A stretch of 64,000 nucleotides of DNA from Merluccius polli (taxonomy: Eukaryota; Chordata; Actinopteri; Gadiformes; Merlucciidae). A model generated the notes under the pieces. It was not told the origin of the DNA. It did no database searches and saw only the letters and a list, made by a program, of their open reading frames with translations. The stretch is from NCBI GenBank assembly GCA_030340625.1, contig JAOPHQ010003696.1, forward strand, positions 311,001 to 375,000, read 5' to 3'. The translations under genes were made by a program, and so were the position numbers. The first letter of the stretch is position 1, and each line of letters starts with the position of its first letter. Below are positions 1 to 10,440 of this stretch, in pieces.

Positions 1-219
1 AGATATTTGCGGGCAAGCAGGGCCCGCAAATATTGTTTCATACTCAAACTGTCCATCCAGAGGGCCGACCGGTTCGTCGGACTCCTCCATCTCGCTCGTG
101 TCAGCAATGCTGTTTACGCGACGAGGAATGAACGCGCCGGGGGTTGAATTGTGGGTAAAATAGGGCGTTAATTCCAGAAATTAATCATCTTGCTTTAAAG
201 CGTTAATTTTGACAGCCCT
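1..219 (-). mobile_element. hAT-type element end, cut by the window edge
   Basis: The stretch ends at about 219 with TTTTGACAGCCCTA. Read on the minus strand this is TAGGGCTGTCAAAATTAACG, the kind of terminus common on fish hAT elements. The other end lies outside the window, so no target duplication can be checked. A minus-strand reading frame opens with ATG at 88-90 and runs open to base 1 (30 codons, starting MEESDEPVG), possibly the start of a transposase. Bases 3-33 form a perfect hairpin with 12-bp arms (ATATTTGCGGGC). Family assignment is inference. Confidence 0.45.
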
Positions 220-1406
220 AATTCTAATGTATTACAACTATGAGAATTCTAATACCTTATGATCCTTGCAAAATAAAGTCAGTGAGTGACCAGCAATTAT
301 GAAGTATTATGATACTTGACCTTATAAGTCATTACATAAAACTTATTCCACTCAGTTTCAAGGTCTGATATCCTGCTAATATAATCTTTCTAAGCAACAT
401 ATTGACAAAGACTACAAAGAAATCTTCAAATTCTCTTGCAACCAACTTTTTAAATATGATCATGGACACACTCTTGACCTTGTTTTTACCCTCGCCCTGA
501 CTCTCTTTCAACATTTGATTTTGTCTCTGACCACAAATGCATTGTTTTTGACACCATGCTTCACTCTTCTGCTCAACCACAGAAGCGCACAGTACACTCT
601 CACTTCCTAAATACCCACTCCACAGCTCTGATTCATGTACCCCTCCACCTGACTCCTCCAATGTTAACAATCTTGTAACTTGGTTCAATGGTCAGGGTTC
701 TTCTGCGCTATATACCATAGGTCATTTCTTCAGCTAACTCTTGCCCCTGGATCAATGACAACATTTGTCATCTGAAAAGGGAAGTTAGAAGAGTGGAGCC
801 TAGTTGGAAGAAGTCCAAATTCAAGGTCCATCTCCTCCTTATGAAAGAATTACTGTCCATGCTCAACCAAAACATTAAAAAGGCGAGTTACTTACTTTGC
901 AGGCCTAATTAGTGAAACTAAACACAATCCTAGGTTTCTGTTTAAACCATTGACCGGCTTGTAAACCCTGCCCATCCTACTGTATCTGCCTCCTCCCAAG
1001 TAGACTGTGAAAATGTTCTGTCTTCCATCAAAATCAATAACATTCGATCTAATTTTAACAATGCTACTGTTTCCTCAGTCTACTGTCCTACTCTGTTGTC
1101 TGATTTCTCCCCTGTCTCTCTGTACAATCTCGTTGACACTGTATCCCATATGCACCTGTCCTCTTGCCCTCTAGATGTAATCCCCCCCAAATTTCTTAAA
1201 GAGGTCCTGCCTATCCTGGGCTCTAGCCTACTCTCCACTATTAATCTCTCTCTCACCTCTGGCTGTGTTCCTGATAATTTAAGATGGCGAGTGTCCAAAC
1301 CTATTTTTAAAAAAAACCTGCCCTTGATCCAACCATTCCAAATAACTACAGACCTATTTCAAAATTACCTTTCATCTCCAAAATTCTTGAAAAAATTGTT
1401 GCACAG

Positions 1407-1979
1407 CCAGTACCTTCACAAAAACAAGTGGGCGCCATCTTTGGAAAATAGTCACGACCAGTCGAGCGACAAATGCCGTGCAACATGAGATGTCAATGAA
1501 TCAGAAGGTGTGCAATCTAGTAGAAGGTGTGCAAAGTGCGAACAGTGCGTGTGCATAGAGAAGAGAAGAAAATGGTTTGTGTTTATGCTTTTCCCCGCTG
1601 CGAGAAGAAAATGAGATGCTGTTGGTTCTGTTTTCCAAAGATGGCGCCCGCTTGTTTTCGTGCAGGTACTGGCTTTCTAAATGTTCTTTTTAATAAACTG
1701 TCTGAACACTTACAAAGTTCTCAATGCTTTGTTTTACATGTAGGGACCCTCATTATGCTACCGTGGAAGTGTGGTGCGATTTTGAGCCTTGTTAGTGGTA
1801 TAGAATTGCGATTCAATTTACATGAATGTCTGCCCCCACAGCTAGCGTTATAAGATAATTAGCTATTTTCGAGAACTTTGGTTACATTCGACTAGAATGA
1901 AAACTGATCCCAGAGAACGGTCGAACTCGGTGGACATGTGTTATAAATATATGGTCTCATTTTGCTCCGGAATTGTCCT
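1407..1979 (-). mobile_element. TTAA-type DNA element, partial copy inside the L2-like LINE
   Basis: The sequence matches the palindromic element at 37500-40422, including 'GGGCGCCATCTTTGG', 'AGTCACGACCAGTCGAGCGA' and the terminus GGAATTGTCCT next to TTAA (1980-1983). Only one true terminus is present. The left side starts internally (CAGTACCTTCAC), so one arm and adjacent LINE sequence have been lost. TTAA target sites are used by piggyBac and Kolobok elements; which of them mobilised this is not resolved. The open frame at 1527-1853 is not recognised. Confidence 0.6.
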
Positions 1980-3025
1980 TTAACAGCCGCTTTTGACACC
2001 ATTGATCACTCCATATTGGTTGAATGTCTTAATAAGTGGGTAGGGATCTCGGGCTCTGTGCTCAAATGGCTCTCATCCTATCTGTCAAACAGGAAGTTTC
2101 AGGTTGTCATAGACAACTTTGTGTGTCAATGACCCTAGTCTGTGAGTTCCGTAGGGTTCAATCCTCCCATTCTTTTCTCGATGTACATGTTACCCTGGCC
2201 AACCTGGTTGGCAAGTTCAATTGCATCTCTCACCACTGCTACGCTGATGACATGCAACTCTATTTGTCAGTTAAGCCAAATAGTATGGGTAATATTGGTA
2301 CCCTCCATGACTGCCTGGCTGCTATTGAGAATTGGACGTCACTCAGTTTCCTTAAACTTAACTCAGACAAAACCAAGGTTCTCCTCTTTGTTCCAAATAA
2401 GTTTGTCTCTGAAATGAAACCCTGTCTTGGGCCTCTGGCCTCCAATTTTAAAACCTCATCACATTAATCCTTGCATCCCTCCACTGGCTCCCCGTAAAGT
2501 ACAGAGTAGATTTCAAGAAACTGCTTATCACATACAAGGCCCTACATGGTCTTGCCCCTTCATACATTTCCGAAGTTTTGCATCTTTACTGCACCTCTAG
2601 GCCACTCAGATCTTCAGATCAATTTTATACCCCATTCCCTCCGCAAATCCAAGGGTGATTGTGCTTTTGCCGTTAGGGCCCCGTCCCTCCGAAACAGTCT
2701 CCCCCCCTCTCTGTTAGATCAGCTGAGTCTAAAAACGGCTTTAAAAAAACTTCTCAAAACCCATCTCTACCATCTTGCCTTCCCTGTACAGGGGCTGTAA
2801 TGTATTTTAATTAGTGCTATCAAGAGATTTAAAAAATGAGATTCATTTATTATGATCTGTAATTAATTGATCGAATTAATCTCTTTTTTAATCTCACCTA
2901 AAAATTGCTGAGAAAAGCCCTCAACTTGAGGTATTTCCATTTAAATTCATTACATTATTGGGGCAGATCAAATGATTGATAAATAACAAAAAACGTGGCT
3001 TCATAAAGTCATTTATTGTTTAACA

Positions 3026-3330
3026 CAGGTTCTCAACCTTTTTCAAGCTGGGCCCCCCCAAAACTGGTTCATTGCAGTTGCCCCCCCGTCGACAACCAGT
3101 TTTGGGCACGCGATTGATGACGGGGGGGTCTGCGCGCGATTGTTGATGGGGGGGGGGGGGGGGGGGGGGTTGCGCGCGATTGCTGCGCACCCCTGCCGTC
3201 GGTCGTAGGTCCGGGGTGGATTACGATCGCGCGCACCCCCCCCCCCCCCCCCCCCCCCCCCCCTGAACGGCCACTACTACTTGCGCCCCCCGGGAGAGTG
3301 TCCGCGCCCCCTTAACAGATTGAACAGCCC
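3026..3330. repeat. GC-rich nested fragment with opposed G and C homopolymer runs
   Basis: It begins with CACAGGTTCTCAACCTTTTT, like the termini of Charlie-type hAT MITEs. It holds a G run of about 20 at 3149-3168 and a C run of about 27 at 3236-3263, separated by about 70 bases that include the motif GTCGGTCGTAGGTCCGGGG. The opposed runs could pair or form G-quadruplex/i-motif structures. No clear second terminus was found. Confidence 0.55.
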
Positions 3331-3629
3331 TAGCCATTTACATTCAGCTGAATTTGAGACTAGTCCTAAGTGCTGCCTGCAACCTTTAGTTTCGACCTTT
3401 TGTCAATCTCCAAATAATTAGAAAATAAAAATAAAACATCAGGTCCATATAAAGTGCTGTAAGTTAACTAGGGCTGCCCCCTAATAGTCGGCTTAGTCGA
3501 TCAACGGAGGCTTAGTCGAATACGTTTTCATTAGTCGAGCACAACGTAAAAATAACAAGGCATGAGAATCGCAAACCGAATACATCCGTGGTCGCAACAA
3601 GCCCTGATTTAACTAATCGCTGCAGAAAT

Positions 3630-4110
3630 ACAATACACCTGGGCAGGTAGACACCTAGGTAGGTAGACACTGCTAGACATGCGGGACTAATACCGGTGAT
3701 CGCGGTTTTAGTTCCCCGTGTCTCTGATCGCTGTAATTCGGAGCGTGAATATCGGTTGAATATCTAATATATTTCTAACTTTAAAAAACACTTTTGTATT
3801 TTTTAAGACGATAGTCGCACATCCCTAGTATCTACGCCCGTGAAGGTGAACCCTCCCGGGACACCGCTAATAACATAAGGAGCCGCACATCCACACGCAC
3901 CAGACACCAAAATACCAACAAACATGTTTTCCATTTGCTTGCTTTTAGATAAAGTTGTGTGCAGTTATATGGTTACATATGATTATTAAAAGTGTTCATG
4001 TCTCCTTCCTGGTCCAGAACCGCTTGGTCCATGCCGTTAATAGGCGGCCCGCTTCATGCGTGTGCTTGCATCTGATATTTAAGCCTGATTATTACGGTAT
4101 TGTATTATCT
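3630..4110 (-). repeat. Dispersed repeat block (family R1), copy 1
   Basis: The block contains GATCGCGGTTTTAGTTCCCC, GATAGTCGCACATCCCT, GGTGAACCCTCCCGG and GCACACAACTTTA-type motifs, reverse complemented. Related blocks occur at 17740-18120, 34490-34761 plus 35254-35320, and 48950-49400. Here it lies inside the hAT at 2812-4266, so it is probably internal hAT-family sequence. It is non-coding as far as I can see. Confidence 0.6.
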
Positions 4111-4448
4111 GTAAAGCAGCACAAGGTTAACAGTGTTTCTTTTATACTCGCATACAGAAACAGTAAAGTTAGATTAAAAATTAGATTAACGTGATTAAAA
4201 AACATAATGCGCTAAACATGACTGTAATTAATTGATCGCAATTAACGCAATAATTTGACACCCCTAATTTTAATTCATTTTTCTGTATATGTATGTTGTC
4301 TATTTTTCTGTTTTTGTATCCTGTGCAGCACTTTGTAAACTCTGCTTTAAAAGATGCTATATAAATATAAATGTACTTACTTAACATTTATACAGATCTA
4401 TCTATTTATCTTCATTTTAACCACTAATTGTTTTGACACATTAACAAG

Positions 4449-4647
4449 TACTGGCCTATTTAGACGGGCACGATACGCCGAGACGAGCAGCGCAGTAGGG
4501 AGGAGCAGTACCTTGTTGTTAGATTGCTAGTTGTGCCCACTAGACATTCACTTTCAATGAGAGGCAGATGGCAACTAGCAATCCGACAACAAAGTTGTGT
4601 TGTACTGCTCCTCCATGCCGTGCCGCTTATCTCTCAAAAGGCCAGTA
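4449..4647. mobile_element. Foldback MITE, about 199 bp
   Basis: The ends TACTGGCC and GGCCAGTA are perfect inverted repeats, and the two halves pair along almost their whole length (for example GGAGGAGCAGTAC on the left against GTACTGCTCCTCC on the right, and CATTCACTTTCAATG at the centre). If TA is read as the duplicated target, the element is CTGGCC to GGCCAG. That would fit a Tc1/mariner-type MITE, but a 2-bp duplication is weak evidence. It is non-coding. Confidence 0.7.
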
Positions 4648-4744
4648 TCTGGGCTTTAGATGAACCACGGAAAACTGAAGGCAAAGGAGACACGGGTTAA
4701 AAAACTTAAACTAAGACAAGGCAAGGAAACAGGTAACTGTTGAG

Positions 4745-5590
4745 GATGCTGTGGTAGGTCCTTCACCAACTGCGAGGAACCATGGCGTCATACTGGATGA
4801 CCAACTGCGCTGCACAGCCAACATCACCGCAGTGACCCGATCCTGCAGGTTTTGCTCTCTACAACATCCGCCTGATCCGACCCTTCCTCACAAGGGAAGC
4901 AACACAGTTCTTGGTCCAAGCACTCATCATCTCCCACCTCAACTACTGCAACTCGCTCCTGGCTGGACTCCCTGCCTCCGCGATCAAGCCTTTGCAGCGC
5001 ATCCAGAACCCAGTAGCAAGACTTGTGTTCAACCTGCAGAAGTTCTCCCACGTGACCCCTCTCTCCACTGGCTCCCTGTAGCAGCTCGCATCACATTCAA
5101 GCCGATGGTACTAACCTACAAGGCTGTCAACAGAACCACCCCGACTCTACCTCCAAGCACTAGTCAGACCCCATGCCCCGGCTAGAGCCATCCGCACAAC
5201 TACCTCGGCCGGCCGGCTGGTACCACCATCTCTGAGAGCAAGCAAAGGTCGCACAGCTAAGTCACAACTCTTCTGTCTTGGCGCAGCTATGGTGGCACGA
5301 GCTCCCTGCTGAGTGAGGACTGCAGAGTCGATCACCTTCTTCCGCAAGACCCACCTGTTCAGAGGGTGCCATCCCTCCTCCCTAAGAAGTCCCACAGGGG
5401 ACGAAGAAGGGTGGATAATACCAGTGGCCAGTGAGCCCCTGATGTAGCTCTCCATCGCCTCCCGCTTGGGCTTGGAGAGGTTGTAGAGGCACATAGAACA
5501 CATAGAACCCAGACAAGACAACGAGAACAAGGCCAGGCGCTCGATCCTGGCATTTGCTAGGGCCCTGACGTGAAGGGCATAACATCAGTT
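4745..5590 (+). pseudogene. LINE ORF2 C-terminal fragment (L2/CR1-like)
   Basis: Shifting frames encode NHGVILDDQLRCTANITAV near 4780, then a segment resembling QALIISHLNYCNSLLAGLPA near 4920, SLHWLPVAARITFKPMVLTY near 5065 and RKTHLFRGCHPSS near 5345. This is the conserved region downstream of the catalytic site in L2/CR1-type reverse transcriptases. The catalytic core and 3' tail are missing. Multiple frameshifts make it a 5'-truncated relic. Confidence 0.7.
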
Positions 5591-6080
5591 AGGCTATACT
5601 TCTATTTCTTTGTATACAGTAGTATTTTTTTGTCTGGGCTTGAGTTTGCCATGAGTTGTGATTTGAGCATATTGGTAAATGCTTGACTTGTGTGGGTCCC
5701 TGGATTGTTTAAGTCCGTTGTTTTGTGTTCATGATGGAAAAAAGGTTGGACACACTACATTGTGTTGTATAAAATCTGGTTATTTATTTAGTTTTGGAGA
5801 GCCAGAGGTAACTTAGTGGTCAAGCCCTTAACATCAGAGAACCATTATGTGCTACAACTGCACAGTAGAAGTAAATGCTTCCATACACTAGGCAGATATA
5901 TTCTCTACTTTTTAAAAATAAATAATGATTCTACCTCAATGGGAGTTTGTGTTGCTTGCTTGCTATCTGGGAGAAAATTGAATTGCCCAACTCTGTTGCT
6001 TTGTTCAGGAAAGCATGAATGTATAATTAAGGGGCCTGTAGGCAACAGATAAGACAAATAAAGACTCACTTTGTTATATT
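5591..6080. other. No gene recognised
   Basis: AT-rich spacer with scattered stops on both strands. The open frame at 5816-6052 has no recognisable motif. Confidence 0.6.
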
Positions 6081-6095
6081 ACTACGTTATATTAT

Positions 6096-6365
6096 CACAT
6101 GCATGCATGCATGCACACACACATATGTGTGTGTCGCACACACATACACAGACTGACCCCCACACACTCGTCATCATACAAAATCAGTCTTTCACGTATA
6201 CATTCACACATGCACATGCAATAAATCTATGCACAAAACAATTGTGTACTAGCACATATACGCTTAGACACTGAAGAAATAAACTGCATAAAATGCATTT
6301 GTGCACACAGAAGACATCATTAATGTATCTCTCTCACACACACACATACACACAAAAAGCGTCAC
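6096..6365. repeat. Impure ATGC/CA microsatellite region
   Basis: It starts with repeated ATGC (6100-6113), then CA/TG runs including a small palindrome CACACACATATGTGTGTGT (about 6114-6132), and scattered ACAC stretches to about 6365. Open frames here are low-complexity His/Thr-rich artefacts. Confidence 0.8.
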
Positions 6366-6785
6366 ACACCTGTCAATAACAGACACACATAATATGGATG
6401 CCTTGAGTTGAAGAAGTTCTGTGTGTCACTATCCTTCACCCATTTTCTTGCATTGCACTTCAACTTCCTTCTGCATCCTCAGTTCTTCAGTATATTGAAT
6501 AAAAATAACAGACCCTTAACTAGATGTTACCACCAAATTGAACTACATTCCCCAATAGTCTTTATAGTGATTATGGAAAGTTGAGCTTCATCAGTTCTAA
6601 TGCAAGTAGATGAAACCAAATAAAAACAAAGCAGTTCCATCAACAGATAAAAGTTCCCTCAACTTAAAAGCTGTAAATTGAACCTTGGTGGAGAAAAGAA
6701 ATCCATTGTCTTGCGTCAAGTTTGACTTGATAATGGTTTGTTTATGGGGATGACACACTGGCACCAAAAGTGCCTGGACACCTAC

Positions 6786-6791
<6 letters not shown>

Positions 6792-6830
<39 letters not shown>
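6792..6830. repeat. (TC)n microsatellite
   Basis: Uninterrupted TC dinucleotide tract of about 20 units. Confidence 0.95.
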
Positions 6831-6833
<3 letters not shown>

Positions 6834-6839
6834 TGAGGT

Positions 6840-8985
6840 GAATGCCTATTCTGTGTTCTAAATTATTGTACCAAGGAATGTTCTGTCTTTGCTAAATTTG
6901 GTTATGTGGCCTAGAGGGCACAACACCTATTCTGGCTGAAAACAATCCTCAATGCCAGAGGACTGCATTCAAGTCTGACAACATTTGAGATACTGTCAAG
7001 CCTTTTTCTGGGGTAAAGAAAAGCCTCTCTTTTCGCTTCCTGTCTCCCTTCATTAATGGCATCTTAAAAAGGCCAATGGGCCTGTGTTATGCCTTCCAAA
7101 ACATATTACATTTCACCATAATTAAGAATAGATTATCTATCTGGCTCAGCATGATTTATCATAATCTTTACTCCAACCTTTTAGCGGCTTAAATATAAAA
7201 AAAGCACTGAAGTATTCATAACTCTTCACGACAAGACAATAATTTGTTTATGGACGCGTCGTTCCCAGTACCATTTCTGGATCGATTGCAGTACATTTTA
7301 AGTCTATTTTTCTGCATGTTTCTCAAGTAAACAAAACTTATTGGAAAGTAGGCTGAAATGGGTTAAAAAAGTCTGTCACCCCCACCCCTTCACACATGTG
7401 AAGAATGCAAACGGCAGTAGGATGACTGCGGAGTTGGAAGCAGTCTCCAAATTGCTACCTGGCTATCAATAACCCTGTCGATTAAAATTCCCCACCCAAA
7501 CCATTGTAGCTTAGCCCAAACTTTTACAAAAGTAGCTTCCTGATATTGGATCAAAATCATTAAACAACTTAACACATTTGTGTTCTCTTTCAAATAATAA
7601 TTCTATATGATGTTATAATGTATTTATTCTGGATTTTACATTTTAACACTGTGTAATGTAACACCAGCTAATTGCATTGGAATTAAGAGAATATTGATTG
7701 AATACAATTTAACATTTGAAAGAATGTTAGAGACCTCCCACAACTTTCTTTCAGGGGAGCTCAACAGTTCACTCTGATCAAACTTTTCAAATGTTTAGTT
7801 GATGGACATGTATTACAATTGATGAGAAAAGTTAAATTAGGTTCTCAGACTTAAAACATATGTTTTGGTTAGGTGGGATACCTTTGTGGGCCCTTGTGCT
7901 CCTGTTGGTGTATGGTGAATTGTAAACCACTGCACAGAACATTGTGGCTGTCCATGGGGCAGGGATGGATTAAGATAAGCAGAAGTGATGGTGTCATAAC
8001 GGGAGATAATCAACTATTTCATTAAGATAAGGACAGAAATTGCAGCCTCTGAGGGATCATGTTCACAGTGCTTGTACAGCACTTGTTCACAATCTCTCTC
8101 ATTAAATAAACATTAAAGGCCAAGTGTTGGTGTCTTTCAAAATCAAGAGAGCCAAACGAATATGCATTGGTTTTATGCTGTTTGGTAAACTTGCAACTGG
8201 AGCATTTGGTGTTTGTCATTCTTCCTTCCATTTGTTTGTTCTGTGGCTAGTTCTCCTATTTGGTTTCATATTTCAGGATAAACCAGTCTTCCTATGTCTC
8301 CCTATGAGATCTAGATGACTTATTGCTATAAATTGACAGTTTGTATCTTCTTCCTGGTTTATTTTGACTGTTTGTCTGAATGATTGACTAACTCAAACTG
8401 GATCTATGTGGAGAATAATGTGGGGGAAGGGGATATCTAGACATCGTAACATCATAAAGATTAATGAAACACCACATTTCAGCAGGCCTGTCATACTGAC
8501 ATGGGATATCCACTCTCTCAAACTCTGATACCACCTTGTTCATGACATCACTGGATGCTTTGGGAGATCCTATTTTCTGCAAATGGATAGAAATCAGAAT
8601 GTATATGTCTGTGAAGATGGCTGATTGTAGAGTGATAGACAGTGAGAAAAGGTTAGTGTGATGGAGTCATCAATTCCAATTTAATTGTGCAGCAGAAGGA
8701 AGCTGGGGTGTTTCATAGTCTTTAACATGTATATCAGGAGCCCTGGTCGTAGCAGGAAGAGACAGGTGTGCAATTCATGACAACTGCTCTAAATCTAAAG
8801 CTTTGGATCTCACATTGGTTCACTGGCTTCCTTGAGGGGAAACAGCCATGCTTGCACTGCACTGTAGATGGTGTTCTCGCGATGTAGCCATGCCTCTCTA
8901 ATGCTGTGCAGTAAGAATGATTGACCGAACTGCGCTGGTGACAGAATCCTGTATCCTGTAGAATAGCGCTATTGCAATTATTTTA
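6840..8985. other. No gene recognised; unique-looking AT-rich DNA
   Basis: About 2.1 kb with no convincing coding frame, transposon terminus or RNA gene. The open frames of 60-70 codons (7390-7593, 8022-8231, 8124-8318, 8388-8582) lack recognisable domains and are of chance length. It could be intron or intergenic host sequence. Confidence 0.5.
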
Positions 8986-8988
8986 CCC

Positions 8989-8991
<3 letters not shown>

Positions 8992-9029
<38 letters not shown>

Positions 9030-9072
9030 ACTAACACACACACATACACACACACACTTTCTCTCTCTCTCT
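8992..9072. repeat. (CA)n followed by (CT)n microsatellite
   Basis: Interrupted CA tract (8992-9057) running into a CT tract (9058-9072). Confidence 0.95.
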
Positions 9073-9537
9073 GGCAGTACCATTGGGAGCTCTGCTGCAC
9101 AAGACTTCATAAAGCATGGGAATCCCATCATGATGATAACACCCAGTGAATGGATGTAGGACTATGATAGGCTAGCTGGCTGACTGGATGGATGGTTAAA
9201 AAAGTGAGAAGCATAGATGGAAGGATACGAGATGAATGGATGAAAGCCAAAACCTTAATCAATACAGTCAAGCGGGCAAAGGGTGATCAAAAAGGCTAAC
9301 CCCCCCAGATGTCCATATTATGCTCAGCGTTAGCATGGCTACTATTGGCTAGCCCAATGTTTACCCAGAGTCCTCTGCATGGCTAGGAGGGATTATGGCT
9401 GGGAGGACTGGGTAGACAGTGCAGCCCAATCTAATTGGCTGTCAGATGAAACACTTTGTCTTATGTCACCGTGGATCAACTGGAGATCAATACGACCAAC
9501 CCAAAAGGAGAGAAGAAGGCAAGTGATGGGAATAGCT

Positions 9538-9602
9538 GTATGTGTGTGTGTCTGTGTGTATACATGTGTGCATGTGAGGGTGTGTGTGTGTGTGTGTGTG
9601 TG
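9538..9602. repeat. (TG)n microsatellite, interrupted
   Basis: TG repeats with TC, TA and CATG interruptions; it abuts the solo LTR that starts at 9613. The frame at 9379-9672 has its C-terminal half made of this repeat and is not taken as a gene. Confidence 0.9.
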
Positions 9603-9612
9603 TAAATGCATG

Positions 9613-10082
9613 TGTAAGTATCAGGCAAGGGAACAGATGGGACTCAAATACAGGCACACAGCGGCAGAGTGAGAGTAGAAAATAAAGTTTATTGTAAAAC
9701 ACAGATGATGTAGAGGTGAGGGGCTGAGGTTGGAATCATAAGCAGATGGTCGAGCTGGGGTCAATATACCAAGAGAGCAGTCAGCTAGCTTACAAGTTAC
9801 AGGGGTCGGGCAAGAGGCGTAATCCGTTGTACTGGTCCAGGTCCGAAGAGTAGAGAATCTGTCCCATCAGGCTAGGGCTCACAGGGGGAGGGCAGGGGTT
9901 ATCCAGGCAACGAGCAGCAGGCGAATGTAATGGGCAGAATACTCAACTGATAAGTAGTTGCCACAGCTTGGCATGAGACCCCTAATATATACTAAGACTA
10001 ATAATGAATGGTAAATGGAATCAGGTGTGTAGAGGAGTGGCCTCACGTGTCTGGCTACGGGGCGGGTGAGGTAGGCTTGACA
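9613..10082 (-). mobile_element. Probable solo LTR (Gypsy-type), minus orientation
   Basis: On the minus strand it starts TGTCAAGCCTACC (10082) and ends TGATACTTACA (9613), the TG...CA form of LTRs. An AATAAA polyadenylation signal lies on the minus strand at about 9681-9686, and TATATATTAG sits upstream at about 9985. Flanking pentamers GCATG (9608-9612) and GTATG (10083-10087) match at 4 of 5 bases, a plausible 5-bp target duplication. No internal retroelement genes are present, so recombination between two LTRs is the likely origin. Confidence 0.6.
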
Positions 10083-10207
10083 GTATGTGGGGGTGGGTGT
10101 GGGGGTGTAACTGTGTGTGTGTGTGTGCGTGTGTAAATGTGGGTAATGGAAGTTTTCCTGTGTCGGTGGTATATGTGGGCATACTGTGTGGGTGGAGGGA
10201 TACGTGG

Positions 10208-10245
<38 letters not shown>

Positions 10246-10298
10246 TGGTTGTGGATGAGGTGTTATATCCCCCACACATACACACACTCACATAAAGT

Positions 10299-10351
<53 letters not shown>

Positions 10352-10440
10352 GCGCTTCTTGAGTGTCTTGAGAAGCGCTATATAAATGTAATGACTTATT
10401 ATTCTTTGTGTGTGTGTGTGTGTGTGTGGAGGAGGGTGAG
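10083..10440. repeat. GT/CA microsatellite complex with an L2-type LINE tail
   Basis: GT tracts at about 10110-10135 and 10209-10243, then an opposed CA tract at about 10302-10349, then a GT tract at about 10406-10427. The opposed GT and CA tracts are only about 60 bases apart and could pair. Between tracts, 10350-10400 reads AAGCGCTTCTTGAGTGTCTT then GAAGCGCTATATAAATG, the typical 3' tail of fish L2-like LINEs. Confidence 0.8.

Larger units (their letters stand above)
2812..4266. mobile_element. hAT superfamily element with perfect 8-bp target duplication, inserted in the L2-like LINE
   Basis: The 8-bp direct repeat ATTTTAAT flanks the element at 2804-2811 and 4267-4274. The ends are TAGTGCTATCAA and TTTGACACCCCTA, imperfect inverted repeats of hAT type, with the subterminal motif TAATTAATTGATCG near both ends. 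An 8-bp duplication is diagnostic of hAT (P elements share the length but have different ends). It carries no transposase frame. The interior is a mosaic: a CAGGTTCTCAACC-type fragment with long G and C runs at 3034-3330, and a dispersed repeat block at 3630-4110. LINE sequence resumes after it. Confidence 0.85.
350..4383 (+). pseudogene. L2-like non-LTR retrotransposon (LINE), broken ORF2, interrupted by two DNA transposons
   Basis: Translation in shifting frames gives LINE ORF2 pieces in order: an endonuclease-end segment with GHTLDLVF near 475, a linker with WINDNICHLKRE near 755, the start of the reverse transcriptase with PLDVIPPKFLKE near 1170, then AAFDTIDHSI near 1985, the catalytic-site remnant HCYADDMQLY near 2240, LASLHWLPVKYRVDFKKLL near 2470 and the C-terminal THLYHL near 2765. 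A 3' tail with GATGCTATATAAATATAAAT lies at 4350-4375, beyond a hAT insertion (2812-4266). A TTAA-type element replaces 1407-1979, and the LINE residues normally between KILEKIV and AAFDT are missing there. Many stops and shifts make it inactive. Confidence 0.8.

Noticed and set aside
332..688. 118-codon minus-strand open frame
   Set aside because: It runs antisense across the L2 endonuclease remnant, which has recognisable motifs on the plus strand.
9379..9672. 97-codon frame starting MARRDYGWEDWVDSAAQSNW
   Set aside because: The first half looks protein-like, but the second half is translated TG microsatellite and solo LTR; no homologue is recognised.
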